From the IMG/VR virus record IMGVR_UViG_3300035670_000067, positions 46,385 to 110,384 of that record: 64,000 nt of DNA. The stretch is one strand, 5' to 3'. The translations under genes were made by a program, and so were the position numbers. Source of the stretch: a virus. This document shows positions 39,318 through 47,609 of this stretch, one piece after another; within the stretch, counting starts at the first letter, position 1, and each line of letters starts with the position of its first letter. Under the pieces are notes generated by a model. That model ran no database searches and had not been told where the DNA came from. It saw nothing but the letters and a program-made list of their open reading frames with translations.

Positions 39318-39527
39318 TTACCTCCTACTTATAAATGGAACTATTTTAGTTGGCGAATTCGCAAGATATCCAAATCCATTTATCAGAAACGCATGTTTAT
39401 CGGCAGTGATCATTTGCCCGCTTCCCCATAAATTGAAATCTAATGCCGGAATGATGTACTTCTGTGCCTTAGCAGTCTCAATCCTTTCCATTGGAAAACA
39501 CGATGTATGAGTAATGTATTTTTCCAT
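39318..39527 (-). CDS. Unknown 69-aa protein
   Basis: Starts MEKYITHTSCFPMERIETA, beta-type end (AFLINGFGYLANSPTKIV). One base separates it from the beta-helix gene stop and from the next start. No family recognised. Confidence 0.55.
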   Translation of the reverse strand: MEKYITHTSCFPMERIETAKAQKYIIPALDFNLWGSGQMITADKHAFLINGFGYLANSPTKIVPFISRR

Positions 39528-39528
39528 T

Positions 39529-40239
39529 TTACTTGGACTTACCCTTCCGACTTTCCTTTGATTTGCCGGTAATCGTACCGATTACGATCTTCTTGTTCAC
39601 AATAATTGCACTCCTACAGATATGAGCAAATCCTCCAATGACAGATTTGCCACAAACCTTAGAATCACCACTGACTATGGCGTCATGTTCGATTATCGCA
39701 TTTTCAAGCACACGCGCTCTTCCAGAAATAATGGCACGGTCTCGAATTGTTACATCGCCATAGACATTAGTACATCCATTAACATAAGCGTATCCGCAAA
39801 CATTTGCTCTGTCACCAACGAAAGCTGTATCGTAGATTTTGGCGCGTCCGTACACTCTTGCATCACCGCCGACACTTCCCTGTCCATAGATCATAGCATA
39901 TTCGAAAACACAAGCATTACCAAACACCTGAGCGTCACCAAACACCTGAGCGTCACCGTACACCTGAGCGTCACCGTACACCTGAGCGTCGCCGTAGGCC
40001 AGAGCGTTACCGGAGACCCAAACATCGCCGGAGACCCGAGCGTCATCGAAGACCCAAGCGTTCCCGGAGACCTGAGCGTTCCCGTAGACCCAAGCGTTTC
40101 CGTCTTTGCTAAGGTTTTGTTCCGATTCGATCCACCCACCGAGATCGCCAACTTTGACATCACCGAAACTCTTCACCGCACAGATGCGATGAAACTTTGG
40201 ATTATCCGGGTGGGTTTCGGCAATGATTTCGTACTTCAT
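39529..40239 (-). CDS. Repeat-rich beta-helix protein, family member 6
   Basis: 236 residues, the longest copy: cap (MKYEIIAETHPDNPKFHRI; GDLGGWIESEQNLSKDG), a regular block of 18-bp-coded repeats (AQVYGDAQVYGDAQVFG), then about 15 diverged units with transferase-like hexapeptides (YDTAFVGDRANVCGYAYVN). It lies 10 kb from the other copies and heads its own unit. Confidence 0.72.
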   Translation of the reverse strand: MKYEIIAETHPDNPKFHRICAVKSFGDVKVGDLGGWIESEQNLSKDGNAWVYGNAQVSGNAWVFDDARVSGDVWVSGNALAYGDAQVYGDAQVYGDAQVFGDAQVFGNACVFEYAMIYGQGSVGGDARVYGRAKIYDTAFVGDRANVCGYAYVNGCTNVYGDVTIRDRAIISGRARVLENAIIEHDAIVSGDSKVCGKSVIGGFAHICRSAIIVNKKIVIGTITGKSKESRKGKSK

Positions 40240-40272
40240 ACTTGCTGCCTTTCATAGTTGGTACCTACCATT

Positions 40273-40300
40273 ATTGTACCCTTCTTATAGCATCATGCAA
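40273..40300 (-). promoter_or_regulatory. Promoter of beta-helix gene 6 unit
   Basis: TTGCAT, 16 bases, TACAAT. Confidence 0.65.
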
Positions 40301-40484
40301 ACGCCCAGATAAAATAAGCACCAATCTCATTCTAGTTACAAATCAGTAAAAAGAGGCTCGAACTTCCTCATTAACACCTTATTTCCACTATCATAGTCTT
40401 GGGCATCACCGTAGCAATGTCTTAGTGAAAATGTAGAACTCTCGGCGCAACAAGGATACGTCCAGTCACCTGACGCTGAACCTC

Positions 40485-40572
40485 TGGCGGAGAGAGTGGG
40501 ATTTGAACCCACGGTACATCGCTGTACTCCAGTTTTCAAGACTGGCGCTTTCAACCGCTCAGCCATCTCTCC
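40485..40572 (-). tRNA. tRNA-Ser (UGA)
   Basis: Class II with a long variable arm (GTACAGCGATGTAC), acceptor GGAGAGA/TCTCTCC, anticodon loop CTTGAAA, encoded CCA. Confidence 0.92.
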
Positions 40573-40580
40573 GTAATCCT

Positions 40581-40781
40581 TTACTTATCGTTCCACTTGA
40601 ATGTTGGCTGATTCATTGTTTCGTTTTCATACACGACATAACTTGCGTATCCTCTCAACACAGCTTCTCTTCTCGTCTTTTGTAACAAACTATCGAATCT
40701 AAACATCAAAACCACTATAAACGAAAACGCCACAGCTATCGGAACAAGCATGAACCACAATAGAGAATTTTCGCTTTTCAT
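40581..40781 (-). CDS. 66-aa membrane protein
   Basis: One hydrophobic span (LWFMLVPIAVAFSFIVVLM) then a charged tail with AVLRGYASYVVYENETMNQ and F-K-W near the end. The R-G-Y-A...W-x-W/K ending recurs in many small phage proteins of unknown role. Lies between tRNA-Arg and tRNA-Ser on one transcript. Confidence 0.65.
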   Translation of the reverse strand: MKSENSLLWFMLVPIAVAFSFIVVLMFRFDSLLQKTRREAVLRGYASYVVYENETMNQPTFKWNDK

Positions 40782-40799
40782 TTTTTGCTCCTTTGTGAG

Positions 40800-40876
40800 T
40801 GGCGTCCCCAGCAGGACTTGAACCTGCGACCCGCAGATTAGAAATCTGCTGCTCTATCCAGCTGAGCTATGGGGAC
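40800..40876 (-). tRNA. tRNA-Arg (UCU)
   Basis: Acceptor GTCCCCA/TGGGGAC, anticodon loop TTTCTAA, T arm GTTCAAGTC, encoded CCA. Reads AGA. Confidence 0.92.
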
Positions 40877-40924
40877 GCTATTGAATACCAGTGAATTCTA
40901 CATATAACATTACGGTCGTGCCAT

Positions 40925-41155
40925 CTACTCCCTTATCTCATGCCAAATGAAATTCCCACAAGTAAGGCGTGGAGCATTACAGGTCACTTTCTCCTCGACA
41001 AAGAATGCACACCCACGACAGTCTCCCATGATATCTCTTTTCATACGATCTTCTACTGCTCGATATTTCTTTCCATCTAAGACGATAATTTCACCCAGAG
41101 AACGTTGGACTTTGCTCTCTGCCAACTGACGTGGACCTAAATCATCCCAAGACAT
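40925..41155 (-). CDS. 76-aa cysteine-rich protein
   Basis: GKKYRAVEDRMKRDIMGDC, then CRGCAFFVEEKVTCNAP and CGNFIWHEI: five Cys in the spacing of a small phage family that often has K/R-Y-x-A followed by C-x-x-C-x-F. Possibly metal binding; role unknown. Confidence 0.62.
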   Translation of the reverse strand: MSWDDLGPRQLAESKVQRSLGEIIVLDGKKYRAVEDRMKRDIMGDCRGCAFFVEEKVTCNAPRLTCGNFIWHEIRE

Positions 41156-41220
41156 AGATACTTACTCCTTATTCCAACTTAGTGGAGGTCATACATTCTC
41201 TACTACGAAGTTTTACTTCA

Positions 41221-41562
41221 TTACAACCCCCATTCTAGAAGAGCGTGTTCGACACTATTCTGCCGGCGCACACCACGATGCTCCCATACGCTACTCTTAC
41301 GGAATTTGATTTTGCTGTGAGGTCTTGTGAAGCCAACCCCATTCGCCTTACAGCGGATATGCTTAATCCGTGGCAGGTTTGCTGGCTTCAGTTCATGAGC
41401 ACAAGTTTCACACTGTTCGAAGATATTCGAGTTCGTTTTGAATATCTTGCCCTCCACCTTCACCTGATGAACCAGAAGTTGTTCGACAAACCCGCGATGC
41501 AGCTCAACCAGTGAACCGTTTGGCATTTCAGCCCAAACTCTTACGTACTGGCCTAGACGCAT
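41221..41562 (-). CDS. Unknown 113-aa protein, paralogue of 21929-22249
   Basis: Ends with PANLPRIKHIRCKANGVGF, then RKSSVWEHRG, the motif shared with the 106-aa accessory protein. It also has a CETCAHEL Cys pair absent from the other copy. N-terminal half is beta-rich (LGQYVRVWAEMPNGSLVEL). Role unknown. Confidence 0.65.
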   Translation of the reverse strand: MRLGQYVRVWAEMPNGSLVELHRGFVEQLLVHQVKVEGKIFKTNSNIFEQCETCAHELKPANLPRIKHIRCKANGVGFTRPHSKIKFRKSSVWEHRGVRRQNSVEHALLEWGL

Positions 41563-41590
41563 ATTATTCTCCTTTTGTGTTGGCGTGTTT

Positions 41591-41618
41591 ATTATAGCAC
41601 GCTACACACTTCTTACAA
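41591..41618 (-). promoter_or_regulatory. Promoter of the 113-aa paralogue
   Basis: TTGTAA, 16 bases, TATAAT. Confidence 0.75.
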
Positions 41619-41649
41619 AACGTACGAATGCTTTTGTTTTTCTGTTTTA

Positions 41650-41994
41650 TCAATATCCAGACATCGCCGCAAACTGGTCGTAGACCGAAGCCTTAATCCT
41701 TTTCCAATTGGGTATGAACACACTTCCATCACATTCACATGGTCTAGCTTTCAATTGATCAAATGAGCACTCCCATATAGAAGAATATGAAGTGTACCCA
41801 TCGCAATCGCGTCCTTCGGTCAACATCATATTCAGAAGTCTCTCACCACCCGCATCATAAAAGAATTCATGTCCCTCTCCGTGAAACCCCTCTTCGGTCG
41901 GCGCTCTGTGGTAATGAACTATTCTTTCATCTGGCTTCAACGTTAGCTTTACCAGCCCACCATTCAGCCACGTCCAGAATCGTATGTTCTTCAT
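41650..41994 (-). CDS. Unknown 114-aa protein
   Basis: VKLTLKPDERIVHYHRAPT and TEGRDCDGYTSYSSIWECS, a pattern (beta strand with K-L-T-L, then G-R-D-C-D-G) found in many small phage proteins of unknown role. Preceded by a long structured leader. Confidence 0.62.
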   Translation of the reverse strand: MKNIRFWTWLNGGLVKLTLKPDERIVHYHRAPTEEGFHGEGHEFFYDAGGERLLNMMLTEGRDCDGYTSYSSIWECSFDQLKARPCECDGSVFIPNWKRIKASVYDQFAAMSGY

Positions 41995-42130
41995 ATTTAC
42001 TCCAAGTGGAAAGTAAAATCTCCCACGCTGGTCTGGCTCCAGCTATCCTGTTGGCAGCAGGACGCAACCACTGGGAGACTGGGAAGTCCCGCACACTTGG
42101 CGGGAAAGCTACTTGCGCCGCCATTATAAT
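41995..42130 (-). ncRNA. Structured leader RNA candidate
   Basis: The untranslated region before the 114-aa gene can fold as a closing stem CTCCCA/TGGGAG (42020-42025 with 42072-42077) around two hairpins (TCCTG/CAGGA and CTGG/CCAG), a three-way junction. A separate GACT-GGGA-AGTC hairpin lies upstream. A TATAAT box near 42126 and two direct repeats of TAGAACACGTTTA (about 42138-42171) precede it. Riboswitch, sRNA or simple leader cannot be told apart by eye. Confidence 0.4.
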
Positions 42131-42213
42131 ATGGCTTTAGAACACGTTTACAATGGCATAGAACACGTTTATTTAGTCTGGTAGGGTACTGGCACGTTAG
42201 ACCAGTTGGAACA

Positions 42214-42777
42214 TTATGCCGGGGTCTTGTAACCTTCCTTATCATAGTCCATAAGGATGTTGATCCCGAACGCTAATTGTTTGACTTTTCTCACAGGATC
42301 TCTATTATCTTGGAAGCAGAATAATTTGTGCCCCAGCAGGATTCTAATGCACTGACTCGTATTCCAATATTGTCTAACGAAATAGAACATGAAACAGTTA
42401 TCGCACAGTATTAGAACCGAACCACTATGTCCTTCTGGTTTATTAGCAGTTTTCGTATCTCCCATAATATACACGAGATTTCCAGGAAGTACACCAAGAA
42501 CCTCATATCCATAAGTGTTGATCGGGTTGCGCCACAGCCATTGTATCTTACGCCATTTTCTGTTGTAATCCGGAACATCTCTTTTCCAAGCATTGCCGCC
42601 AGTGAGATCATCATTCAATGTCTCAAACCATCTAAAGAATTTGGGCAATCTGTTATTCTTCTCAAACTGTACTAAGATCACAACAAGCGGAAAGCTAACA
42701 ATCAACAACGGAACACAAGATAAGTATTTCAAGAACCACACGACTATCAATTTCAGCAACAGCATTGAATTTTTCAC
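42214..42777 (-). CDS. Membrane protein of DUF7338 type
   Basis: 187 residues: two near-continuous hydrophobic spans at the N terminus (LLLKLIVVWFLKYLSCVPL; LIVSFPLVVILV), then FRWFETLNDDLTGGNAW, RKIQWLWRNPINTYGYEVL and a soluble tail with Cys residues. The N-D-D-L-T-G-G...R-N-P order matches a common phage membrane family of unknown function. Followed by no terminator of its own. Confidence 0.68.
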   Translation of the reverse strand: MKNSMLLLKLIVVWFLKYLSCVPLLIVSFPLVVILVQFEKNNRLPKFFRWFETLNDDLTGGNAWKRDVPDYNRKWRKIQWLWRNPINTYGYEVLGVLPGNLVYIMGDTKTANKPEGHSGSVLILCDNCFMFYFVRQYWNTSQCIRILLGHKLFCFQDNRDPVRKVKQLAFGINILMDYDKEGYKTPA

Positions 42778-42797
42778 GCTACTCTCCTTAATAGAAA

Positions 42798-42825
42798 ACC
42801 CGGAGGGCTATTAGCCCTCCGGGTC
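42798..42825 (-). terminator. Terminator of the serine-tail gene
   Basis: ACCCGGAGGGCTA stem with complement, followed by TTTTCT on the minus strand, downstream of the stop at 42853. Confidence 0.88.
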
Positions 42826-42852
42826 CGGATGGGATGGGTGGGAGGGACCGGG

Positions 42853-43536
42853 TTAGGACTGTGAACTGGACGAAGACGAACTGAAGCTCTGTGAAGAATA
42901 AGTGCTGGACGAACTTGAAGAAACAGAGAGGCTTGAGCTCGATGAACTTGAGCTCGATGAACTTGAGCTTGATGAACTGTGTTCAGAACTGGAACTTGAC
43001 GAACTGTCACCAGAAGTCGAAGAACTGGATGAACTGGACTGACTGGAGGCAGACTGGCTAGAAACCGAGGTTGAGCTCGAGCTTGAATAGCCACTAGGTT
43101 CGCGCGACGTCGAGCTCGAAGACGAACTTGACGAACTTGACGAACTTGACGACACTGATGCGGCGGTTGACGAACTTGACGATTCCGAAGTAACATCTGT
43201 GCCAAGCGAACTGATAGCGAGACGGCGAGGGCCACCCCATCTGCCAGCTTCCGACATCAGATAGACTTCAGCATACGAGGCCTGATCGACAGCAAAGGCT
43301 ATGACGCCATTGTTGTCAATAGTCAGACCAGCGGTTTTCGCCGTCTGTGAAACGCCAGCGATAGCATTGCCAGTGGTCCGATCAACGCTCTTCAGATAAG
43401 TTGCTGACAGCAACCCAGAAGATCCGTGAAGTAACGCATTGGCGTAAGTATCGTAGACGTTAACGATCTTACCAACTGAACCGGCACCATCAGCTTCAGA
43501 ATGCCCGCAGTTGAGGTATATCAGTTTGAATGCCAT
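42853..43536 (-). CDS. Virion-like protein with a long polyserine tail
   Basis: 227 residues. The first 110 align with the neighbouring 106-aa protein (DGAGSVGKIVNVYDTYANAL; LTIDNNGVIAFAVDQASYA; EAGRWGGPRR). The last 110 are about 75 percent Ser in blocks coded by varied Ser codons and GAACTTGAC-type repeats. Such tails act as flexible linkers or surface brushes. GC-rich codon use and a strong terminator suggest high expression, so a decoration or fibre role is plausible. Confidence 0.68.
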   Translation of the reverse strand: MAFKLIYLNCGHSEADGAGSVGKIVNVYDTYANALLHGSSGLLSATYLKSVDRTTGNAIAGVSQTAKTAGLTIDNNGVIAFAVDQASYAEVYLMSEAGRWGGPRRLAISSLGTDVTSESSSSSTAASVSSSSSSSSSSSSSSTSREPSGYSSSSSTSVSSQSASSQSSSSSSSTSGDSSSSSSSEHSSSSSSSSSSSSSSSSLSVSSSSSSTYSSQSFSSSSSSSQS

Positions 43537-43559
43537 GAGGCATCCTCCTCACGTTCGAG

Positions 43560-43880
43560 TTACTGGACCACAACGCGGATCGGACCACTCTGGCGACCAG
43601 CGACTGAGATCAGGAACACTTCGGTATATTCAGCATCGTCAACATAGAAGCGGATCAAGCCGTTATTGTCAATGGTGACACCAGTGGTTTTCGCAACCTG
43701 AGTGATAGCCGCACCCTGAGCGCCAGTGAGGACTGTGGCGGCGTAGATGGTGCAGAGACCATCTTCGCCATGCGTAAGAGCATTAGCATAAGTATTATAG
43801 ACGTTCACAATTTTGCCGACCACTGAAGCGCCATCGGCTTCAAGATAATCACACTTCATATTTATCAGTTTGACAGCCAT
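43560..43880 (-). CDS. Virion-like protein, tail-less paralogue
   Basis: 106 residues, close to the N-terminal domain of the serine-tail protein (DGASVVGKIVNVYNTYANAL; VTIDNNGLIRFYVDDAEYT; GRQSGPIRV). Probably a small beta-sandwich, like capsid decoration proteins. The pair arose by tandem duplication followed by gain or loss of the tail. Confidence 0.68.
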   Translation of the reverse strand: MAVKLINMKCDYLEADGASVVGKIVNVYNTYANALTHGEDGLCTIYAATVLTGAQGAAITQVAKTTGVTIDNNGLIRFYVDDAEYTEVFLISVAGRQSGPIRVVVQ

Positions 43881-43941
43881 TTGAATCTCCTGTACTTTTC
43901 AGTTAGTTGAACGACTTGCCTTATGGCAACTAACGAATAAA

Positions 43942-44319
43942 TCAATCCTTATCCAAAGACCATCGTATATCTACAACAGATTTTACACCATATTTCTTTG
44001 TCAGAGTATTCCGTCTTTTCAATGACACGGCACTATTTTTAGAAGCACACTTGCGCGAACAAAAGGCACCATATCCCTTATTGAATCCTCGAAATCTTTT
44101 TACTAACCCAGAACACTCTACACATTGCGGATATTCAGTTATGTCGTGAATATACCTATATGCACGTTCACAAAATGGAAATTTGTCATTCTTGTTATAT
44201 TCCATAATTGCACTATACAAATCTGGATGTTTGAATCTAATGACGTTATAAACATGTTGAGTTCCAAACCGAGCTATCAATTCTTGTAATAGGAGATCAA
44301 TGATGGATTTATCAATCAT
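43942..44319 (-). CDS. Truncated zinc-finger endonuclease-like protein
   Basis: 125 residues from ATG 44319 (AAAAGGG upstream). PFCERAYRYIHDI, YPQCVECSGLVK, GYGAFCSRKCASKNS and RRNTLTKKYGVKS follow the order of the zinc-binding front part of large phage homing-type endonucleases (DUF7487-like). Those proteins go on for hundreds of residues with the catalytic part, which is missing here. It is probably a remnant or a stand-alone zinc protein. Its start overlaps the divergent rightward gene. Confidence 0.5.
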   Translation of the reverse strand: MIDKSIIDLLLQELIARFGTQHVYNVIRFKHPDLYSAIMEYNKNDKFPFCERAYRYIHDITEYPQCVECSGLVKRFRGFNKGYGAFCSRKCASKNSAVSLKRRNTLTKKYGVKSVVDIRWSLDKD

Positions 44320-44881
44320 ATATCGCCCTTTTGTTTCAACGGAAAGATCGGTGAATTGCTTGTCAGAATTCGATTTGGCTAACACGATTCAATTCTTAGG
44401 CCAATCGTTACGCGCCATATTAGAAAACAACGAAGACTTCATAAACAATCATGAATCATTGGCTTACTATGTGAATAATGGCCCAGATGTGAAATTCTTA
44501 TACAGATATTACAGATTTGCTAGAAATCGTTGGCTTTCTCTTGGTGGTGAAAAGATAGATTGGCTTTCTGCGGAAGAGCGCGAATGTATTTGTCAACATC
44601 ATGGTGGAGAAGTTTCTTGGACTCCAGAAATGGCAAACGTTCACAAATTTGCATTATTAGAACGTGATCACTTTTGGTATCAGAGATTCTTTGTAGAAGA
44701 ACCGTTTGCTTGGCGCTATCGTAGGCTTAGAGACACTAGGTTGTTCATTAATGGTAATCCAACAACTCTTTCCACAGAGGAACTAGAAGAAAAGACCTAT
44801 GAAATCTCTAGATCAGATATTGAAACTTATACGAAAAGGCTCAAAGCAGAAGAAAAGCAGCGTAAGAAAAAAGAAGATTGA
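44300..44881 (+). CDS. Unknown 193-aa rightward protein
   Basis: First of only two long plus-strand genes. AGGAG lies 4-7 bases before the ATG-ATG pair. Aromatic and charged, helical (VKFLYRYYRFARNRWLSLG; FVEEPFAWRYRRLRDTRL), with a Lys/Glu-rich tail. No family recognised. Its first 20 bases overlap the divergent zinc-finger gene. Confidence 0.6.
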   Translation: MMDLSIIYRPFVSTERSVNCLSEFDLANTIQFLGQSLRAILENNEDFINNHESLAYYVNNGPDVKFLYRYYRFARNRWLSLGGEKIDWLSAEERECICQHHGGEVSWTPEMANVHKFALLERDHFWYQRFFVEEPFAWRYRRLRDTRLFINGNPTTLSTEELEEKTYEISRSDIETYTKRLKAEEKQRKKKED

Positions 44882-45242
44882 AAAGAATAAAGTAAACTAT
44901 CCGTGGATAAAGCGTGAATATAGTTGTCGTGCTAAGGCGTATATGGCGTTCTTAGTAGACACGCACAATATCAGCGGAACATCTAGATCTACTAAGAAAG
45001 CGTTCAGGAAATTCGTATACCCAAGATTAATTGAAAACTTTCCTGATTTGTTCCGTTTAGTTTCGGAATACTACAGATCCAGAAATCGCTCTATCACTGA
45101 AGAACATTTTATCGAAATAGCGTATGCTAGGATGGTGAACATGTACAACGCCAACCTTACCGTCAAGCGTAAGGAACATCCTCTCAATTCTGGCAACAAA
45201 TGTCTTAGATTAGCTTATCTTGGGCTCAAGAAAGATCTTTAG
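44799..45242 (+). CDS. Unknown basic 147-aa rightward protein
   Basis: It overlaps the previous gene by 83 bases. The start is uncertain (44799, or 44940 inside). Very basic N terminus (RKGSKQKKSSVRKKKIEKN), then RAKAYMAFLV-type helices and a Tyr/Arg-rich middle. Likely nucleic-acid binding. Its 3' end overlaps the sialidase-like gene end by 33 bases (convergent). Confidence 0.55.
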   Translation: MKSLDQILKLIRKGSKQKKSSVRKKKIEKNKVNYPWIKREYSCRAKAYMAFLVDTHNISGTSRSTKKAFRKFVYPRLIENFPDLFRLVSEYYRSRNRSITEEHFIEIAYARMVNMYNANLTVKRKEHPLNSGNKCLRLAYLGLKKDL

Positions 45243-46238
45243 ATCTAACTCATTTATCTTATTTACGATATTGAGCTGTTCGTCCAAAACGAGAAGAGTT
45301 ATATGTCTATCGGCGAACTCCACGCCTGGGATATATTCTGTGAACACTATTACATAGCGTCCATTTTGAGTTTTTGTAACATACGGATAAGAGCCGCAGA
45401 CTTCTGATAATTGATATATTTTGTCGTTCTTCTTCCTCGCTTCTTCACCAACGGCTCTTATAGATAACTGCTTTCGTGATATACAAGCGTTATACACAAT
45501 CCACGGATCTTCACCAACATTGAACAGACAAACACTTTCTGAATAATTCTTTATGAAATCAAACGGTTTATCGTTTGAACGAACTATTTCGTTTTTCCCA
45601 ATATAACTGATTTCAGTATCTGGCACATCCCAGACTATACTGTTCCACATCGGTCTTAGTGTGAATAAAAGTCCTTGCTTGTGCTGGATTATGGTTGGCT
45701 GTATTGTTTTCACCTTACTGGATCTAAGGATCAACTTCCTGGAAACTTCATAATGATCTTGATTCATCCAATTTGAGTTCGCTTCTAAAATAAATCCACA
45801 CCCAAACCATTCGTCATAAGCTGGAATATACGTAGTTTCTCCAATATGTATCGGCGGATTGCGAACACCCAAATAATTCAGACGATAATTTTCTATTGCC
45901 CCATCCGTATAAGTATCGTTTTCACCTTCACCAAGATCATAGAATAACAGATCTGTATACCGCCATTTGTATCTTGGTGCATACGCCACCGCTTCATCTC
46001 TGAATATGTTACAGGCCAAAATCAAATGATTATTGTGAACAAATAAAATTGGATTCCCAGTACCGTAATTGAAGTGCCACAGGATTTCCATATTCTCCAT
46101 GCTTGGCCATTCAATACGTCCAACAACAACGTGCTGATCTTCTGCGCCTTCGGATGAACCGATATAAAACGCTACATACAGATATTCACCAAATTCGCAA
46201 ACACTTGCGCTATGAGCACCCATCTCGATTTCGTTCAT
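45210..46238 (-). CDS. Sialidase-like (BNR/neuraminidase fold) protein
   Basis: 342 residues. HSASVCEFGEYLYVAFYIG and SSEGAEDQHVVVGRIEWPS near the start, GNPILFVHNNHLILACNIF, and later GSYPYVTKTQNGRYVIVF fit the six-bladed propeller seen in BNR_2 sialidase-like proteins. There, H-x-S and G-x-E-G/D mark blade ends. Possible roles: removing host surface sugars, or handling the phage's own glycans. Catalytic Arg triad not traced by eye. Starts four bases inside the next upstream gene. Confidence 0.65.
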   Translation of the reverse strand: MNEIEMGAHSASVCEFGEYLYVAFYIGSSEGAEDQHVVVGRIEWPSMENMEILWHFNYGTGNPILFVHNNHLILACNIFRDEAVAYAPRYKWRYTDLLFYDLGEGENDTYTDGAIENYRLNYLGVRNPPIHIGETTYIPAYDEWFGCGFILEANSNWMNQDHYEVSRKLILRSSKVKTIQPTIIQHKQGLLFTLRPMWNSIVWDVPDTEISYIGKNEIVRSNDKPFDFIKNYSESVCLFNVGEDPWIVYNACISRKQLSIRAVGEEARKKNDKIYQLSEVCGSYPYVTKTQNGRYVIVFTEYIPGVEFADRHITLLVLDEQLNIVNKINELDLKIFLEPKIS

Positions 46239-47080
46239 TGTAGAAAAGACTCCGTTGCAGTTTTCATAAAATCACAATATTGATTGAGCCACCATGAGAT
46301 ATCCGTGACGTTTATTGGAATCTGCTTATAGAATAGATTGATGATTAGGTCGTCAAGCTGATTACTCCAACGTTTGAAGAGACCATTGCTTAGGGCTAAC
46401 GTAGGCTTGCCACACAAATACGCTTCATAAAGTAACGTAGAATTTAAACCTATCACTTCATCACAAAATGAAATGGCTTCTCTAGACGTAATTGAATCTG
46501 CAACACGTATGCGAGGATGAGATCTAACGTTATAACTAAGACATCTTGGGTGAGGTTTTACAAGTAGAAAGCTGCCTGGTCTAATTTCCAAAACATGTTC
46601 AACAAAAACGTTCATATCTTTTATTTCGGAATCCCTCATTATCTGAACATCATCTTCTAGCTGTAATGGAACCAGAACATGATTGCTCTTTGTGTTAGAG
46701 ATTCCTTTTCTATATTTATTCTTCAGTTGAGCCAATTCTTCATATTGTAATTGATTTGGGACAATGTCAAGCTTTTCCATTAAAGAAGACTTAGCACAAA
46801 TGCCACTTCTATCTATATGATAATGTTTATCCTGTGGAAGCCAGCCAACTTCAAGAATAGCATGTGGAATCCTAGCTTCCACAATTCTATTCAGCATTCG
46901 CTCTGTTTGATAACTTGCCCCGTTCCATATAAAGGCAAACTGATATTTCTTAACATCTACACCATCTGGATTCACATCAACATTCCAATCAACCGTACCT
47001 CTCATTTGCATATATTCAAGAAATCTTGGCAACCAGACCGCTCCGTGCCTTTTGCATGGAGTGTAGACTAATATCTTCAT
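46235..47080 (-). CDS. Capsule-polysaccharide-type glycosyltransferase
   Basis: 281 residues with VLVPLQLEDDVQIMRDSEI, FLLVKPHPRC and DEVIGLNSTLLYEAYLCGK. This is the order found in capsular polysaccharide (KpsC/KpsS-like, PF05159) and related sugar transferases. Stands in the second sugar cluster. Confidence 0.7.
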   Translation of the reverse strand: MKILVYTPCKRHGAVWLPRFLEYMQMRGTVDWNVDVNPDGVDVKKYQFAFIWNGASYQTERMLNRIVEARIPHAILEVGWLPQDKHYHIDRSGICAKSSLMEKLDIVPNQLQYEELAQLKNKYRKGISNTKSNHVLVPLQLEDDVQIMRDSEIKDMNVFVEHVLEIRPGSFLLVKPHPRCLSYNVRSHPRIRVADSITSREAISFCDEVIGLNSTLLYEAYLCGKPTLALSNGLFKRWSNQLDDLIINLFYKQIPINVTDISWWLNQYCDFMKTATESFLQ

Positions 47081-47607
47081 TGTTCTCTCAACGCTATAAA
47101 TGAAGTGTCTTGATCATCATGCGTACATGATTGGATGTCCATAAAGATTCCTCTGTCCGCCAAGTGTTGAACCAACGCATGGAAAGCATCCGGCAATATC
47201 CGCCAACAGTCTATCGGATATCTGTGTATTCCTCTTTTATGGGGAACAGTGATAAACAGAATGCCACCGACATCAACAGTTCTGCACAAGGATTCAAACA
47301 ATATCCATGGATATCTGCAATGCTCCAATGTTTGATGACACATGACAACATCGGCACAATCTATTCCGATATCATGCTTGTCCCATATGGCGTCTATGAA
47401 ACGCTTATCCAAGACGATATCAACACCCTTGCCAGCTTGGATATCTACACCGATATATTTGAATTTTTCAACTGGAAAAAGATCTCGCAAGTTGCCATTA
47501 ACATCCAAACTTCCAACTTCAACCACAGTTGACTTAACGTCAGAATTCCAATATTCTAGATATTTGCGAACAAAATCTTTAGTCCAATTTCTTATAGCGT
47601 CATGCAT
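47077..47607 (-). CDS. SAM-dependent methyltransferase
   Basis: 176 residues: TVVEVGSLDVNGNLRD (SAM loop), YIGVDIQAGKGVDIVL, ADVVMCHQTLEHCRYPW (motif IV with H-x-x-E-H), GGILFITVPHKRG. Typical of class I methyltransferases in polysaccharide clusters. Overlaps both neighbours by four bases or lies within three. Confidence 0.82.
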   Translation of the reverse strand: MHDAIRNWTKDFVRKYLEYWNSDVKSTVVEVGSLDVNGNLRDLFPVEKFKYIGVDIQAGKGVDIVLDKRFIDAIWDKHDIGIDCADVVMCHQTLEHCRYPWILFESLCRTVDVGGILFITVPHKRGIHRYPIDCWRILPDAFHALVQHLADRGIFMDIQSCTHDDQDTSFIALREQ

Positions 47608-47609
47608 GG

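Noticed and set aside
40336-40566. Minus-strand 76-aa frame
   Set aside because: Its first part is the tRNA-Ser gene read as protein.
41927-42124. 65-aa frame in the structured leader
   Set aside because: No ribosome site; it overlaps the 114-aa gene in another frame, and the RNA folding pattern is a better explanation.
42774-43235. 153-aa Arg/Val-rich frame
   Set aside because: Out-of-frame reading of the serine-tail gene and its terminator.
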